DNA of 64,000 nucleotides from Streptomyces sp. Act143 (GTDB lineage: Bacteria; Actinomycetota; Actinomycetes; Streptomycetales; Streptomycetaceae). The position numbers and the translations under genes were made by a program. Within the stretch, counting starts at the first letter, position 1, and every line of letters begins with the position of its first letter. Below are positions 41,575-49,713 of this stretch, piece after piece. The stretch is from assembly GCF_003143935.1 (NCBI RefSeq), contig NZ_QFRX01000001.1, forward strand, positions 4,196,228-4,260,227. The letters are read 5' to 3'. The notes under the pieces were generated by a model. It made no database searches and was not told where the DNA came from. It was given only the letters and a program-made list of their open reading frames with translations.

Positions 41575-42138
41575 TCACCTGCCCTGGCGGGCGAACTCCT
41601 CCGGCCGCAGCGCGCGGCGCCGGTGCGGGATGGCGTTCTCGGTGCGCCCGAGGTCCTCGGCGAGCTGGGCGTTGCTGTGGCCCCAGTGGTCGAGGAGCCA
41701 CTGGTCCTCGTCGGGCGTCCAGTGGGTGCCGCCGTTGTCGGTGCCGCGGGCCCGCTCCGGGCTGGCGGTGCCGGTCTCGTCGGCGGCGATGGCGCGGGCG
41801 TAGCGCTCGGCGTGGCGGGAGCTGGTGAACTCGCCGCGCGCCCAGCGGGTCAGCATCAGGTTCTGGTTGGGCTCGCTGAGCTGGGCGATCTCCCAGGCGA
41901 GGTTCCACGAGATCTCGCCGGCATCGAGGGCCGTCTGTCCGCGCTGGCAGAGCTTGAGGAGGTCGAGGCGCCAGCCGATGAATGCCGGGCGCCTGTCTGC
42001 CATCAGGGCCAGGTCGTCGACGGTGAATCCGGCTTCCCGCAGGTAGCTGTACGCCCTGGCCTCGCGGAGCGGGGCGTTGCGGCCGATGTGGGCGATGATT
42101 TCGCGGGCCATGCTGGGCGGGATGTGGGTGGCGGTCAT
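41575..42138 (-). CDS. ParB-HTH paralogue fused to SANT/Myb-like domain, 187 aa
   Basis: Residues 30-110 (FTVDDLALMADRRPAFIGWR, LDLLKLCQRGQTALDAGEIS, NLAWEIAQLSEPNQNLMLTR, WARGEFTSSRHAERYARAI) align with the HTH/linker half of the ParB at 29950 (LLKLVPAVQEALLKGHVPVG, ISPANQNAFLARWSRGQFAT). The CTP-binding half is missing. The C-terminus is a Myb/SANT-like helix-turn-helix (WTPDEDQWLLDHWGHSNAQL). It would bind DNA without ParB clamp formation. Unit 10, alone. Confidence 0.7.
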   Translation of the reverse strand: MTATHIPPSMAREIIAHIGRNAPLREARAYSYLREAGFTVDDLALMADRRPAFIGWRLDLLKLCQRGQTALDAGEISWNLAWEIAQLSEPNQNLMLTRWARGEFTSSRHAERYARAIAADETGTASPERARGTDNGGTHWTPDEDQWLLDHWGHSNAQLAEDLGRTENAIPHRRRALRPEEFARQGR

Positions 42139-42184
42139 TGCGTGCCTTTCGGGGTGGGTGGTGAGGTGGTGACACCTTCATCAT

Positions 42185-42233
42185 TGACCCCACCCACCGG
42201 GATAACCTCCGTATCCCGGTGAGTTTGGTCAAG
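42185..42233 (-). promoter_or_regulatory. cassette promoter 10
   Basis: TTGACC-17-GAGGTT, inner dyad ACCGGGATAAC/GTATCCCGGT. Stop spacing 22 nt. Leader type B. Confidence 0.8.
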
Positions 42234-42255
42234 GGTTCGTCAGTGAAGCCGCAGG

Positions 42256-42771
42256 TCAGGCGCTGCGGTTGGCCCGCTCCCACTCCTCGGTCTCGGCGCT
42301 GGCCAGGCGCTCCAGCTCGGGCATCCGGCGGTCGCGCTCTAGGCGCTCAGCCTCCTGCATGGCCTGCTCGCGCTCGGCGCACATGCTCTCCTCCCGGATG
42401 AGGCCCTGGGCGTGCTTCTCGGCGTCCATGCAGGTGGCGAACTGGCCCAGCTCCCAGCGGGTGAGCATGACTCCCTGGTTGACCGGGCCGAGCTTGGCGA
42501 TGTACCCGGCGAGGTTGACCGGGAGCTTTCCGGCTTCGAGGGTCAGCTGGCCGAGTTCGCACAGGGTGAGCAGGTCCAGCCGCCAGCCGACGAAGCAGGC
42601 GCGGTGGCCGGTCATCTCGCCGATCTCGTCGTTGGAGTAGCCGGCTGTGCGGAGGGCGTTGAAGATGCCGGCCTCCTGCATGGGGGTGACGCCTTCGACC
42701 GTGGCCTGGTCCGCGACCTTCTGGGCGAGGTCGGCGGGGAGGACCTTGACGGTGGTGGTGGCGGCGGTCAT
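42256..42771 (-). CDS. ParB-HTH paralogue, 171 aa
   Basis: SNDEIGEMTGHRACFVGWRL, DLLTLCELGQLTLEAGKLPV, NLAGYIAKLGPVNQGVMLTR and WELGQFATCMDAEKHAQGL follow the same pattern as the 187-aa protein and the C-terminal half of ParB. The tail is a charged helix (EREQAMQEAERLERDRRM). Again there is no CTP-binding half. Two consecutive stand-alone ParB DNA-binding modules suggest competitors or heterodimer partners for the full ParB. Unit 11. Confidence 0.7.
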   Translation of the reverse strand: MTAATTTVKVLPADLAQKVADQATVEGVTPMQEAGIFNALRTAGYSNDEIGEMTGHRACFVGWRLDLLTLCELGQLTLEAGKLPVNLAGYIAKLGPVNQGVMLTRWELGQFATCMDAEKHAQGLIREESMCAEREQAMQEAERLERDRRMPELERLASAETEEWERANRSA

Positions 42772-42814
42772 TGCCGTCCCTTTCGGTGGGGTGTGGTGTG
42801 TTACATCCTCTTCA

Positions 42815-42864
42815 TTGAGCCAAAGCCCCTGGGGTAATCACCGGAGCCCGAGAAGTTTGGTCGA
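42815..42864 (-). promoter_or_regulatory. cassette promoter 11 (divergent copy)
   Basis: -35 TCGACC, -10 GTGATT, outer half TTGAGCCAA. Inner dyad lost. Leader GAAGAGGATGTAACACACC is intermediate between types A and B. A hairpin at about 42878-42896 ends the preceding unit. Confidence 0.6.
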
Positions 42865-42903
42865 GAAATCGTCAGGGGGCCGCGTGCGGGCCCCCGGGAC
42901 CCG

Positions 42904-43929
42904 CTAGGCGGTGGCGGTCTCCGCCGTGAGCTTGGCGGCCATCTCGTCGCCGCTCATGCGGCCGGTGACCTTGTCGTAGGGCAGGGTGCTCGTCGCCTTG
43001 CCGAGCTGGTTGGCGCGGTTGTAGACCTGGGCTTTCCAGTCCACCGACTTCGGGACGGTCAGCGTCTTCTGGTTGACCCGGAGGACCAGGTACCACCGCT
43101 CCCCCAGCCCGACGTAGTCACCGGGCGTGAAGTCGTCCGGCCGCCAGACCTTCGCGCCATCGGCCTCGGCCTGCTCGATGTGGCCTTCCCACGCGCGGAT
43201 CTGCTCGGTCAGGTCGTGGTGTTCGGCGTCGAGCCGTACGAGGTCCGCGGCGAGCTGGTCGGGGTCGACGGCCGCGCTGGTTCCGGCCACCTGCATGGCG
43301 GCCCGCAGGGTGCCCGCGGTCTTCCGCTCGATGCAGCCGAGGTCGGCCCGTAGCCGCTCCAGCCGGCGCAGCGTGGTGCCGACGTGCTTGCGGCCCTGCT
43401 CGTAGGTGGCGGCCGCGTCCGCGAGGCTCCGGCATCGGTCGGCTTCCTCCTGCTCGGCTACGGCCTGGCCGCACAGCTTCCGCGACCGTTCCAGGTCCCG
43501 CAGGTGCCTGCCCGCCGAGTAGTGGTCGACCTTGACCGGCTCCCCCATGTAGCTGGCGGCGATCCGGCGTCCCTCGGCCCACTTGGCGTCCGAGGACGCC
43601 TGCAGCCGGTCGGCCCGCGCCTCGCGCCGTACGGCCCGCCCCCCTGCCCGCTGGTACCGCTCGGTCTCGGCTTCCTGGAAGGAGCGCCGTACGGTCTCGT
43701 CGATGGAAAGGGTGACCGTGTGCCCGTCGGCCTCCAGGGCGGCTTGTGCGCCTCGGATGCGGCGCATGTCGGCCGCCCGGTCCCGCGAGCCCCGCAGGTA
43801 CACGAAGCCGACGGTGCGGGCGTAGCGGAAGCCCCACGGGTTCAGCAGCTCCAGGATGCCGTCGCCGGGCTCGGAGCCGACGATCAGCGTGCCCTCGGCC
43901 CTCGTGTGCTTGATCGTGATGTCTGCCAT
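42904..43929 (-). CDS. DUF3560 protein, 341 aa
   Basis: N-terminal DUF3560 signature: IKHTRAEGTLIVGSEPGDGI, GFRYARTVGFVYLRGSRDRA, RRIRGAQAALEADGHTVTLS. A long coiled-coil-like region follows (QEAETERYQRAGG, LERSRKLCGQAVAEQEEADR). The C-terminal module WRPDDFTPGDYVGLGERWYL, VLRVNQKTLTVPKSVDW is shared with the 921-aa protein (FAPGDFALYSGTWYQIKRAN). DUF3560 proteins are widespread on actinobacterial plasmids and phages. Function unknown. Last gene of unit 12. Confidence 0.75.
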   Translation of the reverse strand: MADITIKHTRAEGTLIVGSEPGDGILELLNPWGFRYARTVGFVYLRGSRDRAADMRRIRGAQAALEADGHTVTLSIDETVRRSFQEAETERYQRAGGRAVRREARADRLQASSDAKWAEGRRIAASYMGEPVKVDHYSAGRHLRDLERSRKLCGQAVAEQEEADRCRSLADAAATYEQGRKHVGTTLRRLERLRADLGCIERKTAGTLRAAMQVAGTSAAVDPDQLAADLVRLDAEHHDLTEQIRAWEGHIEQAEADGAKVWRPDDFTPGDYVGLGERWYLVLRVNQKTLTVPKSVDWKAQVYNRANQLGKATSTLPYDKVTGRMSGDEMAAKLTAETATA

Positions 43930-43947
43930 GCCGTTTTCCCTCCTGGT

Positions 43948-44418
43948 TCAGCGGGCGTCGGTGATATCGGCGGGGTCGAGGCCGAGGAAGCTGGCGAGCT
44001 CGTCGACGGTCGCGAAGCTGCCGCCCAGGCGGTAGAGCAACTCGTCGTCGCCGACGACGAAATCGATCGAGGTGGCGTGCATGTCGATGGCGACATCGCC
44101 ACTGCGGATGGCCTTGCGCATCACCTTGGCCAGGACCAGGTCGCCGAGGGAGCCGCGGGGACTCGTGGGTGCCTCGATGTCCGGGGTGCGGTCGGGCAGG
44201 AACGACTGGCCGACTGCCGTGAGGTCAAGCGGCTGGCTCACCGGGCCACTGGCCTGGACCCAGCGCTCACGAACGAGGACGTCGAGGGTGGAGGAGGCTA
44301 CGGGCCCGTCAGGGCTGTCGATCCGGTCGGAGCCGAGTCCAGCCTGAATGAGGCGGACTCGGCCGCCCGCGATGAGGGCCAGGGCCCTCATCTGGGCGGG
44401 GGTGGGTCGGGTGGCCAT
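43948..44418 (-). CDS. winged-helix-like protein, 156 aa
   Basis: N-terminal module (RPTPAQMRALALIAGGRVRL, STLDVLVRERWVQ, LDLTAVGQSFLPD) recurs as the C-terminal domain of the 230-aa protein at 45242. It has the pattern of a winged helix in which ALALIAGG, VLVRERWV and LTxxG are conserved positions. The C-terminal half ends ELASFLGLDPADITDAR. ATG at 44418. Third gene of unit 12. Confidence 0.6.
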   Translation of the reverse strand: MATRPTPAQMRALALIAGGRVRLIQAGLGSDRIDSPDGPVASSTLDVLVRERWVQASGPVSQPLDLTAVGQSFLPDRTPDIEAPTSPRGSLGDLVLAKVMRKAIRSGDVAIDMHATSIDFVVGDDELLYRLGGSFATVDELASFLGLDPADITDAR

Positions 44419-44435
44419 GCTGTTCCTTCCGGGGG

Positions 44436-44726
44436 TCAGGCGGTGACGGTCTGGCGGGCGGCGTTGCGGGCGTCGGCCCACCTGCGGATGAGTTCGGACC
44501 CGGCCGCGCCGGCGGCCTGGCCGGGGGACTTGCCTTCGTCGAGCCCGGCGAGGAACCGGCGGCTGAGGAAGTCGGTGGCGCACTCGCGGGTGAACGTCTC
44601 GACCAGCTCGTCCAGGTCCAGGTGCGGGAACGACTCGTGGAGGGAGAGGGCGGCGAAGGCGGCGATCTTGCCGACGGCCTCGCCGAGGTCGTCGGCGGTG
44701 ATGGCGGGCTGGGTCTGGGCGGTCAT
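44436..44726 (-). CDS. hypothetical protein, 96 aa
   Basis: Helical with AVGKIAAFAALSLHESFPHL, DELVETFTRECATDFLSRRF and AAGSELIRRWADARNAAR. No metal sites apart from one Cys. ATG at 44726. Second gene of unit 12. Not recognised. Confidence 0.55.
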   Translation of the reverse strand: MTAQTQPAITADDLGEAVGKIAAFAALSLHESFPHLDLDELVETFTRECATDFLSRRFLAGLDEGKSPGQAAGAAGSELIRRWADARNAARQTVTA

Positions 44727-44752
44727 GGTGGCCTTTCTGGGGGTGGAGGGGC

Positions 44753-44776
44753 CCGGCCCGGCGGGTGCCGGGCCGG
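44753..44776 (-). terminator. hairpin after the 95-aa gene
   Basis: 10-bp stem CCGGCCCGGC/GCCGGGCCGG (44753-44762 with 44767-44776), 14 nt past the stop, inside unit 12. Confidence 0.55.
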
Positions 44777-44789
44777 AAAGCTAACGGGT

Positions 44790-45077
44790 TCAGGCCGTGC
44801 GGTGGGCGGTGACGCCGCTGATCCAGTAGCGGGCGGCCGTCCGGTTGATGCCGATCAGCCGGACCTGCGCGACCACCGGGGCGATCTCACCGGCGCGCAG
44901 GGCCCGGACCAGGGCAAACACTCCGTCGTGCACCAGCTGGGAGCCCGTGGCGGTGTCGGGGTTGCCGCTGTGGAAGAGGGCGCGGAGGGGCATGGCCTGC
45001 TCGGTGAGGAAGTCGGCCAGCTCGCCCGCGTCGAGGGCGGTGGGGGTGATGGGCTTGCGGGCGGTGGTGGTGGCCAT
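44790..45077 (-). CDS. hypothetical protein, 95 aa
   Basis: ALDAGELADFLTEQAMPLRA, GSQLVHDGVFALVRALRAGE and QVRLIGINRTAARYWISGV. Mostly helical and non-acidic. ATG at 45077 behind GGGAG. First gene of unit 12. Unknown. Confidence 0.55.
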   Translation of the reverse strand: MATTTARKPITPTALDAGELADFLTEQAMPLRALFHSGNPDTATGSQLVHDGVFALVRALRAGEIAPVVAQVRLIGINRTAARYWISGVTAHRTA

Positions 45078-45121
45078 GTCGGGCTCCCTGGGGTTTGTAG
45101 TGGTTGGTGACACCTTCATCA

Positions 45122-45171
45122 TTGACCAAATACCTCGGGGGTACCCTCCCTAGCCTGATTAATTTGGTCAA
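45122..45171 (-). promoter_or_regulatory. cassette promoter 12
   Basis: TTGACC-17-GAGGGT. Outer arms TTGACCAA/TTGGTCAA perfect, inner dyad replaced by A+T-rich sequence. A vestigial stop block (CTGGTCAG near 45192) precedes it although the upstream gene ends at 45242. Leader type B. Confidence 0.75.
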
Positions 45172-45205
45172 GAAGTAGTCAGGGAAGCCGCTGGTCAGAG
45201 GCGGT

Positions 45206-45225
45206 GGCCCGGCCGGAGCCGGGCC
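45206..45225 (-). terminator. terminator of the 230-aa gene
   Basis: 8-bp stem GGCCCGGC/GCCGGGCC, 17 nt past the stop. Confidence 0.5.
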
Positions 45226-45241
45226 CGTGGCCGTCGGTCGG

Positions 45242-45934
45242 TCAGGCGGGCAGGTGCGCCCGGCCGGCCTCGGTCAGCTCGATCGGCTGGCCCTGGAACA
45301 GGGACTTCGAGCTGTCCAGCGTGACCCAGCGCTCCCGGAGCAGCACCTCGAAGGTGTCGGCATAGATGGTGCCGTTTTCACTGCCGATGCGCTCCCGGTT
45401 GCGCAGGCCGAACTGCGTGCGCTTCACGCCACCCTGGGCGATCAGCTCCAGGCCCTTGCGCTGGGCCGGGGTGGGGCGGCGGGCCGGAACCGGCTTGGCG
45501 GGCTCGGACTTGGACTCGGGCTCGGGCGTCGGCTCGGGCGCCGGCTCGTTGGCGGCCCGCTCGGCGGCCTCCAGGGCGCTGACGATGCAGTCGGTGTCCT
45601 GGAGGAACCGGCGGATACCGTCCCACTTGAGCCGGTCCTGCTCGTTGGAGATCGTGCAGCTGGAGCTGCTGGAGGTGGTGCCGACGAGCTGCTTCGTCAG
45701 CCTCTTGCGGAGCTTGAGGAACACCTCGATCGGGTCGTCGTCGCCCTGCTCTTCCAGCAGGAGCCGCCAGGGCATGGCGTCCGCCGTCTTCTCCATCGCC
45801 TTGCGCATGCTGTAGGGGGTGAGGCTCCGGGTCATGTCGCGCGACTCGGTGGCCAGCGCCTCGCGGGCCTTGCCCTCGTCCTCGATCCGGGTGCCGCCGA
45901 GGTTGGTGAGGATTTCGATGATCCGGTCCTTCAT
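45242..45934 (-). CDS. hypothetical protein with C-terminal winged-helix-like domain, 230 aa
   Basis: N-terminal helical region (MKDRIIEILTNLGG, SMRKAMEKTADAMPWRLLLE), an acidic Pro/Glu linker (EPAPEPTPEPESKSEP), then RRPTPAQRKGLELIAQGGV, FEVLLRERWVTLDSSKS and GQPIELTEAGRAHLP, paralogous to the 156-aa protein of unit 12. Possibly a DNA-binding regulator. Sole gene of unit 13. Confidence 0.6.
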   Translation of the reverse strand: MKDRIIEILTNLGGTRIEDEGKAREALATESRDMTRSLTPYSMRKAMEKTADAMPWRLLLEEQGDDDPIEVFLKLRKRLTKQLVGTTSSSSSCTISNEQDRLKWDGIRRFLQDTDCIVSALEAAERAANEPAPEPTPEPESKSEPAKPVPARRPTPAQRKGLELIAQGGVKRTQFGLRNRERIGSENGTIYADTFEVLLRERWVTLDSSKSLFQGQPIELTEAGRAHLPA

Positions 45935-45979
45935 GGTGCCCTCCGTGGTGGTTGGTGGTGATTGGTGACACCTTCATCA

Positions 45980-46029
45980 TTGACCAAGGGCTTCGGGAGT
46001 ACCCTCTCTAGACCGATTAATTTGGTCAA
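45980..46029 (-). promoter_or_regulatory. cassette promoter 13
   Basis: TTGACC-17-GAGGGT, close sister of promoter 12 (outer arms perfect, inner dyad absent). Stop spacing 23 nt. Leader type B. Confidence 0.75.
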
Positions 46030-46052
46030 GGAATCGTCAGGGAAACCGCAGG

Positions 46053-48818
46053 TCAGGCGACTGCGAACAGGTCGAGCTGCTCGGGCGTCTGGCCGTCGGC
46101 CTCCAGCGGGGACAGCTCGGGCATCGGCTTCTGCTTGAGGTCCGGCAGGACCGGCTTCGGCTGGGGATTGACCGCGTCCTCGCGCAGCTCGGCGACCACC
46201 GCGGCGTCCAGGCCGTGCGTCTCGATCTCCTCCTCGGTCGGCACCCAGCCGGCCGGCCGCCGCTGGAGCCGGAACACGATGCCCTGCACCTTCGCCCAGG
46301 CCGCCCAGAGCCGGTCTTCCCGGTCCTCCCATTCCATCAGCCGCTTGTGGGCCTCCCGGAACTCCGCGCTGGCCGCCTTCCGTGCGGCCTCGTCCTGCGC
46401 GGCCTGCTCGGCGAGCCTGCGGGCCTGGACGCCGTGGAGGAGGGGGCGCAGCCGCTCGCATTCCTGCTCGCGGTTCTTCTCCACCGGGGTCGGCTTCCAG
46501 CGCTTCCACACCGCCACCGCCCGGCGTCCGTCGACGGTGACCAGGACGGGCCGCTCACGGTTGGCGTCGGCCGCGCCGACGGTGACGAATCCGGCCTTCT
46601 GCAGGGCGCTCAGCCGGTGGACCGACATCAGGCGCCCGGCGGTGCCGGGGGTGTCCCGGCAGTACAGCGAGCCGAACTGGTGGAGGTAGAGGCGTCCGGC
46701 CGCCGCGGCGATGACGAACTCGGCCTGCCCGGTCGACCATCCGAGTGCGGCGGCCTGCTCGCGCTGGAGGCGCAGCTCCTTCGGGTCCTCGGCGGGCGGG
46801 GCGGTCTCGTCGACCGGCTGCTCGGGCTCGGCCGTCGCGGGCTCGTCGGCGGGTTCCTCGTGGGCCGGCTCAGGCTCGTCGACCGGCTGCTCGGGCTCCG
46901 CCTCCGGCGTCTCCTCTGCGGGCGGCTCGGCGGCCGCCGGGGGCTCCTCGGCCGGGGGCTCGATCAGCGTGGCCTGGTCGGGCCCGGCCGCCTCGGGCTC
47001 TGCCGCGGGGGGTTCGGTGGGCTCGATGCCGTGGACGATGCCGCGGCCCGGGGAGCCGCTCCACCGGCCCTCGCGGTACTGGAAGCCGTCGGCCGCCAGG
47101 CGCCGGGTGACTGCCTCCAGCAGCGACCGGGACCACACCGACTCGGTGAACTTCGTGCCCTCGGGCGCCGTGATGGTGACCGGCTCGTGCAGCTTGTGCG
47201 GCTGGCCCTTGCCGTCGAGGTACGTCAGCGTCGCCTCGGTGGCGTCCCACCCGCAGTCGACCTTGACCTTCTTCGGGACCTTCGGATCGCTGCGCTTCTT
47301 CGTCTTCGGCTTTGCGGCGAGCGCGGCGCGGACCTCGCTCGCCGGCTGCGCCAGGTGGGCCTTCCATGCCGACTTCGTGCCGGGCACCGTGCCGTCGGCG
47401 AGGAAGGCGAGCATCGCCGCCTCGGGGCAGCGGGCCCGGATCTTCGTGTAGTCCATGCCGAAGGTCCAGGTGCTGCCGCCCTCGGTGGCGTCCTCCAGCG
47501 TCATGACCCGCTTGGTGAGCCGCAGGTTCCAGGCGATCGACAGCGTCTTGGGGTTGGCCCGCTTGATCTGGTACCAGGTGCCGCTGTAGAGCGCGAAGTC
47601 GCCGGGGGCGAAGTCGTCGGGCTCCCACAGCTTCACGCCATCCTGGCGGGCCTCCTCGACCACTTCCTCCCACCCCGCGATTTCCTCGCGGAGGTCCTCG
47701 ATCCGGCGCTCGGCCCGGTCTGCGGTCCGGCCCGCGGCCAGCTGCTCGTCGCGGTAGCGCTCCAGCTTGCGCAGCTCCGTGTTCAGCTTCTCCAGCCGCC
47801 GACGGGTGCGGTTGGGGTCGTAGCGGCGGGCCTTGTACTGCGCGGCGGTCTCCGCGCGGTCGCTGTGGTGCTGGGCCCTTTCCTGCTCCGCGATCGAGGC
47901 CCGCATGTTGTTGTCGCTGCGCTCGATGGCGCGGCGGTGGCGGCGCTCGCTGTGGTGGCCGACGAGGATCGGCTGGCCGGGCTCGATGCCGTCCAGCGCT
48001 CCGAGGGCCGCCTTGTGGCGGGCGTTGGAGCGGGCGGCCGCGCTGCTGGCGTAGTCGCTGTGCCGCTCGGCCCGGTTCTCGGCCCGTTCCAGCCGCTCGG
48101 CCTCGGCCTCTTTGAAGCTGCGCCGCTTGCTCTCGTCGATCTCGACGGTCACCTCCCACCCGGCCTCGCGCAGAGCCGCGACCGCACGCCGGATGCGCCA
48201 GTGGTCGGCCTCTCGGTCGCGGGAGTTGCGGATGTAGAGCGCGCCGAGGTTGCGGGAGGAGCGGAAGCCGATCGGGCGGACGATCTCGTACACGCCGTCG
48301 TGCTTCCTGGAGCCCTCCAGGAGCGTGCCGTCCGCGCGGGTGTGGGTGATGGTGAGCGAGCCCTTGGAGGGCCGGGGCTCCTCGGCCGGGGGCTCCTCGG
48401 CCTCTTCCGGCTGAGCCGGTTCCTCGAGGGCCGCCGTCTCGCTGGCCGGCTCCGGCTCGGGCTCCGGCTCGGGCGCGGGCTCGGCGGCGGGCGGGGCAGG
48501 CGGTTCCTCGCGGATCTTCTCGACGGCCCCGTTGCTGATCGTGCAGTGCGGGCGGCCCTTGTCGCTGTAGCGGACGCACACGGTGAAGGACCAGCCGCCG
48601 TCTTCCTCGGTCCAGCGCTCGATGTCGTCGGCGTGGGCTGCGGCCGTCTCGTCCGCGTGCGCGGTGAGGAGGAGCGCGTACGTGCGGACGCGCTCACCGG
48701 CCTTGTTGTAGTCGCCGTCCACGCGGAAGTCCTTGCCCTGGCCCTGGGTGAGGCCGAGGCGCCGCAGGGCGCGGGCGAGGGCGATGCTGGGGCTCTTGGC
48801 GGGTGGGGTGGTGGCCAT
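46053..48818 (-). CDS. large DUF3560 protein with Glu/Pro spacer and C-terminal winged helix, 921 aa
   Basis: Residues 1-100: a beta-rich region (FRVDGDYNKAGERVRTYALL, WSFTVCVRYSDKGRPHCTIS). After a Pro/Glu linker comes DUF3560 (ITHTRADGTLLEGSRKHDGV, GFRSSRNLGALYIRNSRDRE), a coiled coil (KEAEAERLERAENRAERHSD, RLEKLNTELRKLERYRDEQL), the FAPGDFALYSGTWYQIKRAN module, a second long EEPAEEP-type spacer near residues 620-720, and a winged-helix-like C-terminal region (RLYLHQFGSLYCRDTPG, VHRLSALQKAGFVTVG), ending EQLDLFAVA. Diverged, expanded paralogue of the 341-aa protein. Role unknown; architecture suggests a DNA-bound scaffold. Second gene of unit 14. Confidence 0.75.
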   Translation of the reverse strand: MATTPPAKSPSIALARALRRLGLTQGQGKDFRVDGDYNKAGERVRTYALLLTAHADETAAAHADDIERWTEEDGGWSFTVCVRYSDKGRPHCTISNGAVEKIREEPPAPPAAEPAPEPEPEPEPASETAALEEPAQPEEAEEPPAEEPRPSKGSLTITHTRADGTLLEGSRKHDGVYEIVRPIGFRSSRNLGALYIRNSRDREADHWRIRRAVAALREAGWEVTVEIDESKRRSFKEAEAERLERAENRAERHSDYASSAAARSNARHKAALGALDGIEPGQPILVGHHSERRHRRAIERSDNNMRASIAEQERAQHHSDRAETAAQYKARRYDPNRTRRRLEKLNTELRKLERYRDEQLAAGRTADRAERRIEDLREEIAGWEEVVEEARQDGVKLWEPDDFAPGDFALYSGTWYQIKRANPKTLSIAWNLRLTKRVMTLEDATEGGSTWTFGMDYTKIRARCPEAAMLAFLADGTVPGTKSAWKAHLAQPASEVRAALAAKPKTKKRSDPKVPKKVKVDCGWDATEATLTYLDGKGQPHKLHEPVTITAPEGTKFTESVWSRSLLEAVTRRLAADGFQYREGRWSGSPGRGIVHGIEPTEPPAAEPEAAGPDQATLIEPPAEEPPAAAEPPAEETPEAEPEQPVDEPEPAHEEPADEPATAEPEQPVDETAPPAEDPKELRLQREQAAALGWSTGQAEFVIAAAAGRLYLHQFGSLYCRDTPGTAGRLMSVHRLSALQKAGFVTVGAADANRERPVLVTVDGRRAVAVWKRWKPTPVEKNREQECERLRPLLHGVQARRLAEQAAQDEAARKAASAEFREAHKRLMEWEDREDRLWAAWAKVQGIVFRLQRRPAGWVPTEEEIETHGLDAAVVAELREDAVNPQPKPVLPDLKQKPMPELSPLEADGQTPEQLDLFAVA

Positions 48819-48842
48819 GCTTCCTCCTGGGGAGATGCGGGC

Positions 48843-48868
48843 GGCCCGGCCCCCGAGGGGGCCGGGCC
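48843..48868 (-). terminator. hairpin after the 88-aa gene
   Basis: 11- to 12-bp GC stem (48843-48854 with 48857-48868) between the 88-aa and 921-aa genes. Probable attenuator. Confidence 0.55.
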
Positions 48869-48874
48869 GGGTGG

Positions 48875-49141
48875 TCAGTGGACGCGGGTGGCGGCCATCG
48901 CGGCCTCGACGATCGGGAGGGTCTCGGTGAGGGTGGCCGCGATGTAGAGGCACTCGTGGTTGCCCCAGGCCGCGCGGCCGGCGATGTAGGCCGCGCCGCT
49001 GCCCTGCGGGAGCTGGACGGTGTAGGTGTAGCCCGCGTGCTCGATCTCGGTCCGCAGGCCCAGGGTGGTGCGCTGCCAGCGGGTGGCCTCCGCCGCCGAG
49101 GCGAAGAGGGCGGTGAGGGTGGTGGCGGGGATGGTGGCCAT
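48875..49141 (-). CDS. hypothetical protein, 88 aa
   Basis: ALFASAAEATRWQRTTLGLR, AGYTYTVQLPQGSGAAYIAG, HECLYIAATLTETLPIVEAA: a small alpha/beta fold. ATG at 49141. First gene of unit 14, upstream of the 921-aa protein. Not recognised. Confidence 0.55.
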   Translation of the reverse strand: MATIPATTLTALFASAAEATRWQRTTLGLRTEIEHAGYTYTVQLPQGSGAAYIAGRAAWGNHECLYIAATLTETLPIVEAAMAATRVH

Positions 49142-49182
49142 GTCGGGCTCCCTGGGGTTGGTGGTTGGTGACACCTTCATCA

Positions 49183-49231
49183 TTGCTCCCACCCTCCGGG
49201 ATAACCTCGTTATCCCGGATTGTTTGGTCAA
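49183..49231 (-). promoter_or_regulatory. cassette promoter 14
   Basis: TTGACC-17-GAGGTT, inner dyad TCCGGGATAAC/GTTATCCCGGA perfect, outer downstream arm lost (TTGCTCCC). Stop spacing 22 nt. The upstream block variant GGCAAGTATGCCC is shared only with promoter 2. Leader type B. Confidence 0.8.
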
Positions 49232-49253
49232 GAGATCGGCAAGTATGCCCAGG

Positions 49254-49697
49254 TCAGACGTAGTGCCGGGGGTCGCGGCCGTCACGGATGGCCGCCAGCC
49301 GTTGGAGCTGGCGGCCAATCCCCATGCCTACACCGATCAGCGGGGTCAGCGCGTGCGGCCAGACCTCCCGGCAGTGGCCGACGTAGAACCGCCCGGCGAG
49401 CACGATGACGTCCTCCGCCTGGTCGACGCCCAGCTCTCCGGCCTGCTCGCGCAGCCTGTCGACGGTCACGCCGTCCGGGTCGCCGGGGCGCGTGTCGTAC
49501 GGCTGGAGGACTTGCGTGGTGCGGACGAAGCCGTGCAGGTCGCTGAGGATGAGGAGCGTGCCGCCGTCGACGATGAGCCGATCGGCCGCCGCCCGGCACG
49601 CGCGGTGATAGCTGCCGACGTACAGCTCGCCGGCCGGTGCCGGGTGGTCCAGCTTGCGGGCCGCGCAGGGGATGACGACGAGGCGGGTTGCGGTCAT
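49254..49697 (-). CDS. DUF6884/YaaA-like protein, 147 aa
   Basis: LVVIPCAARKLDHPAPAGEL, YVGSYHRACRAAADRLIVDG, LLILSDLHGFVRTTQVLQPY and a C-terminal LAGRFYVGHCREVWPHA follow the pattern of DUF6884 proteins, small relatives of YaaA (a DNA-associated oxidative-stress protein). Common in actinophage accessory regions. ATG at 49697. Last gene of unit 15. Confidence 0.65.
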   Translation of the reverse strand: MTATRLVVIPCAARKLDHPAPAGELYVGSYHRACRAAADRLIVDGGTLLILSDLHGFVRTTQVLQPYDTRPGDPDGVTVDRLREQAGELGVDQAEDVIVLAGRFYVGHCREVWPHALTPLIGVGMGIGRQLQRLAAIRDGRDPRHYV

Positions 49698-49713
49698 GCC
49701 GGGGTCGTTCCTT

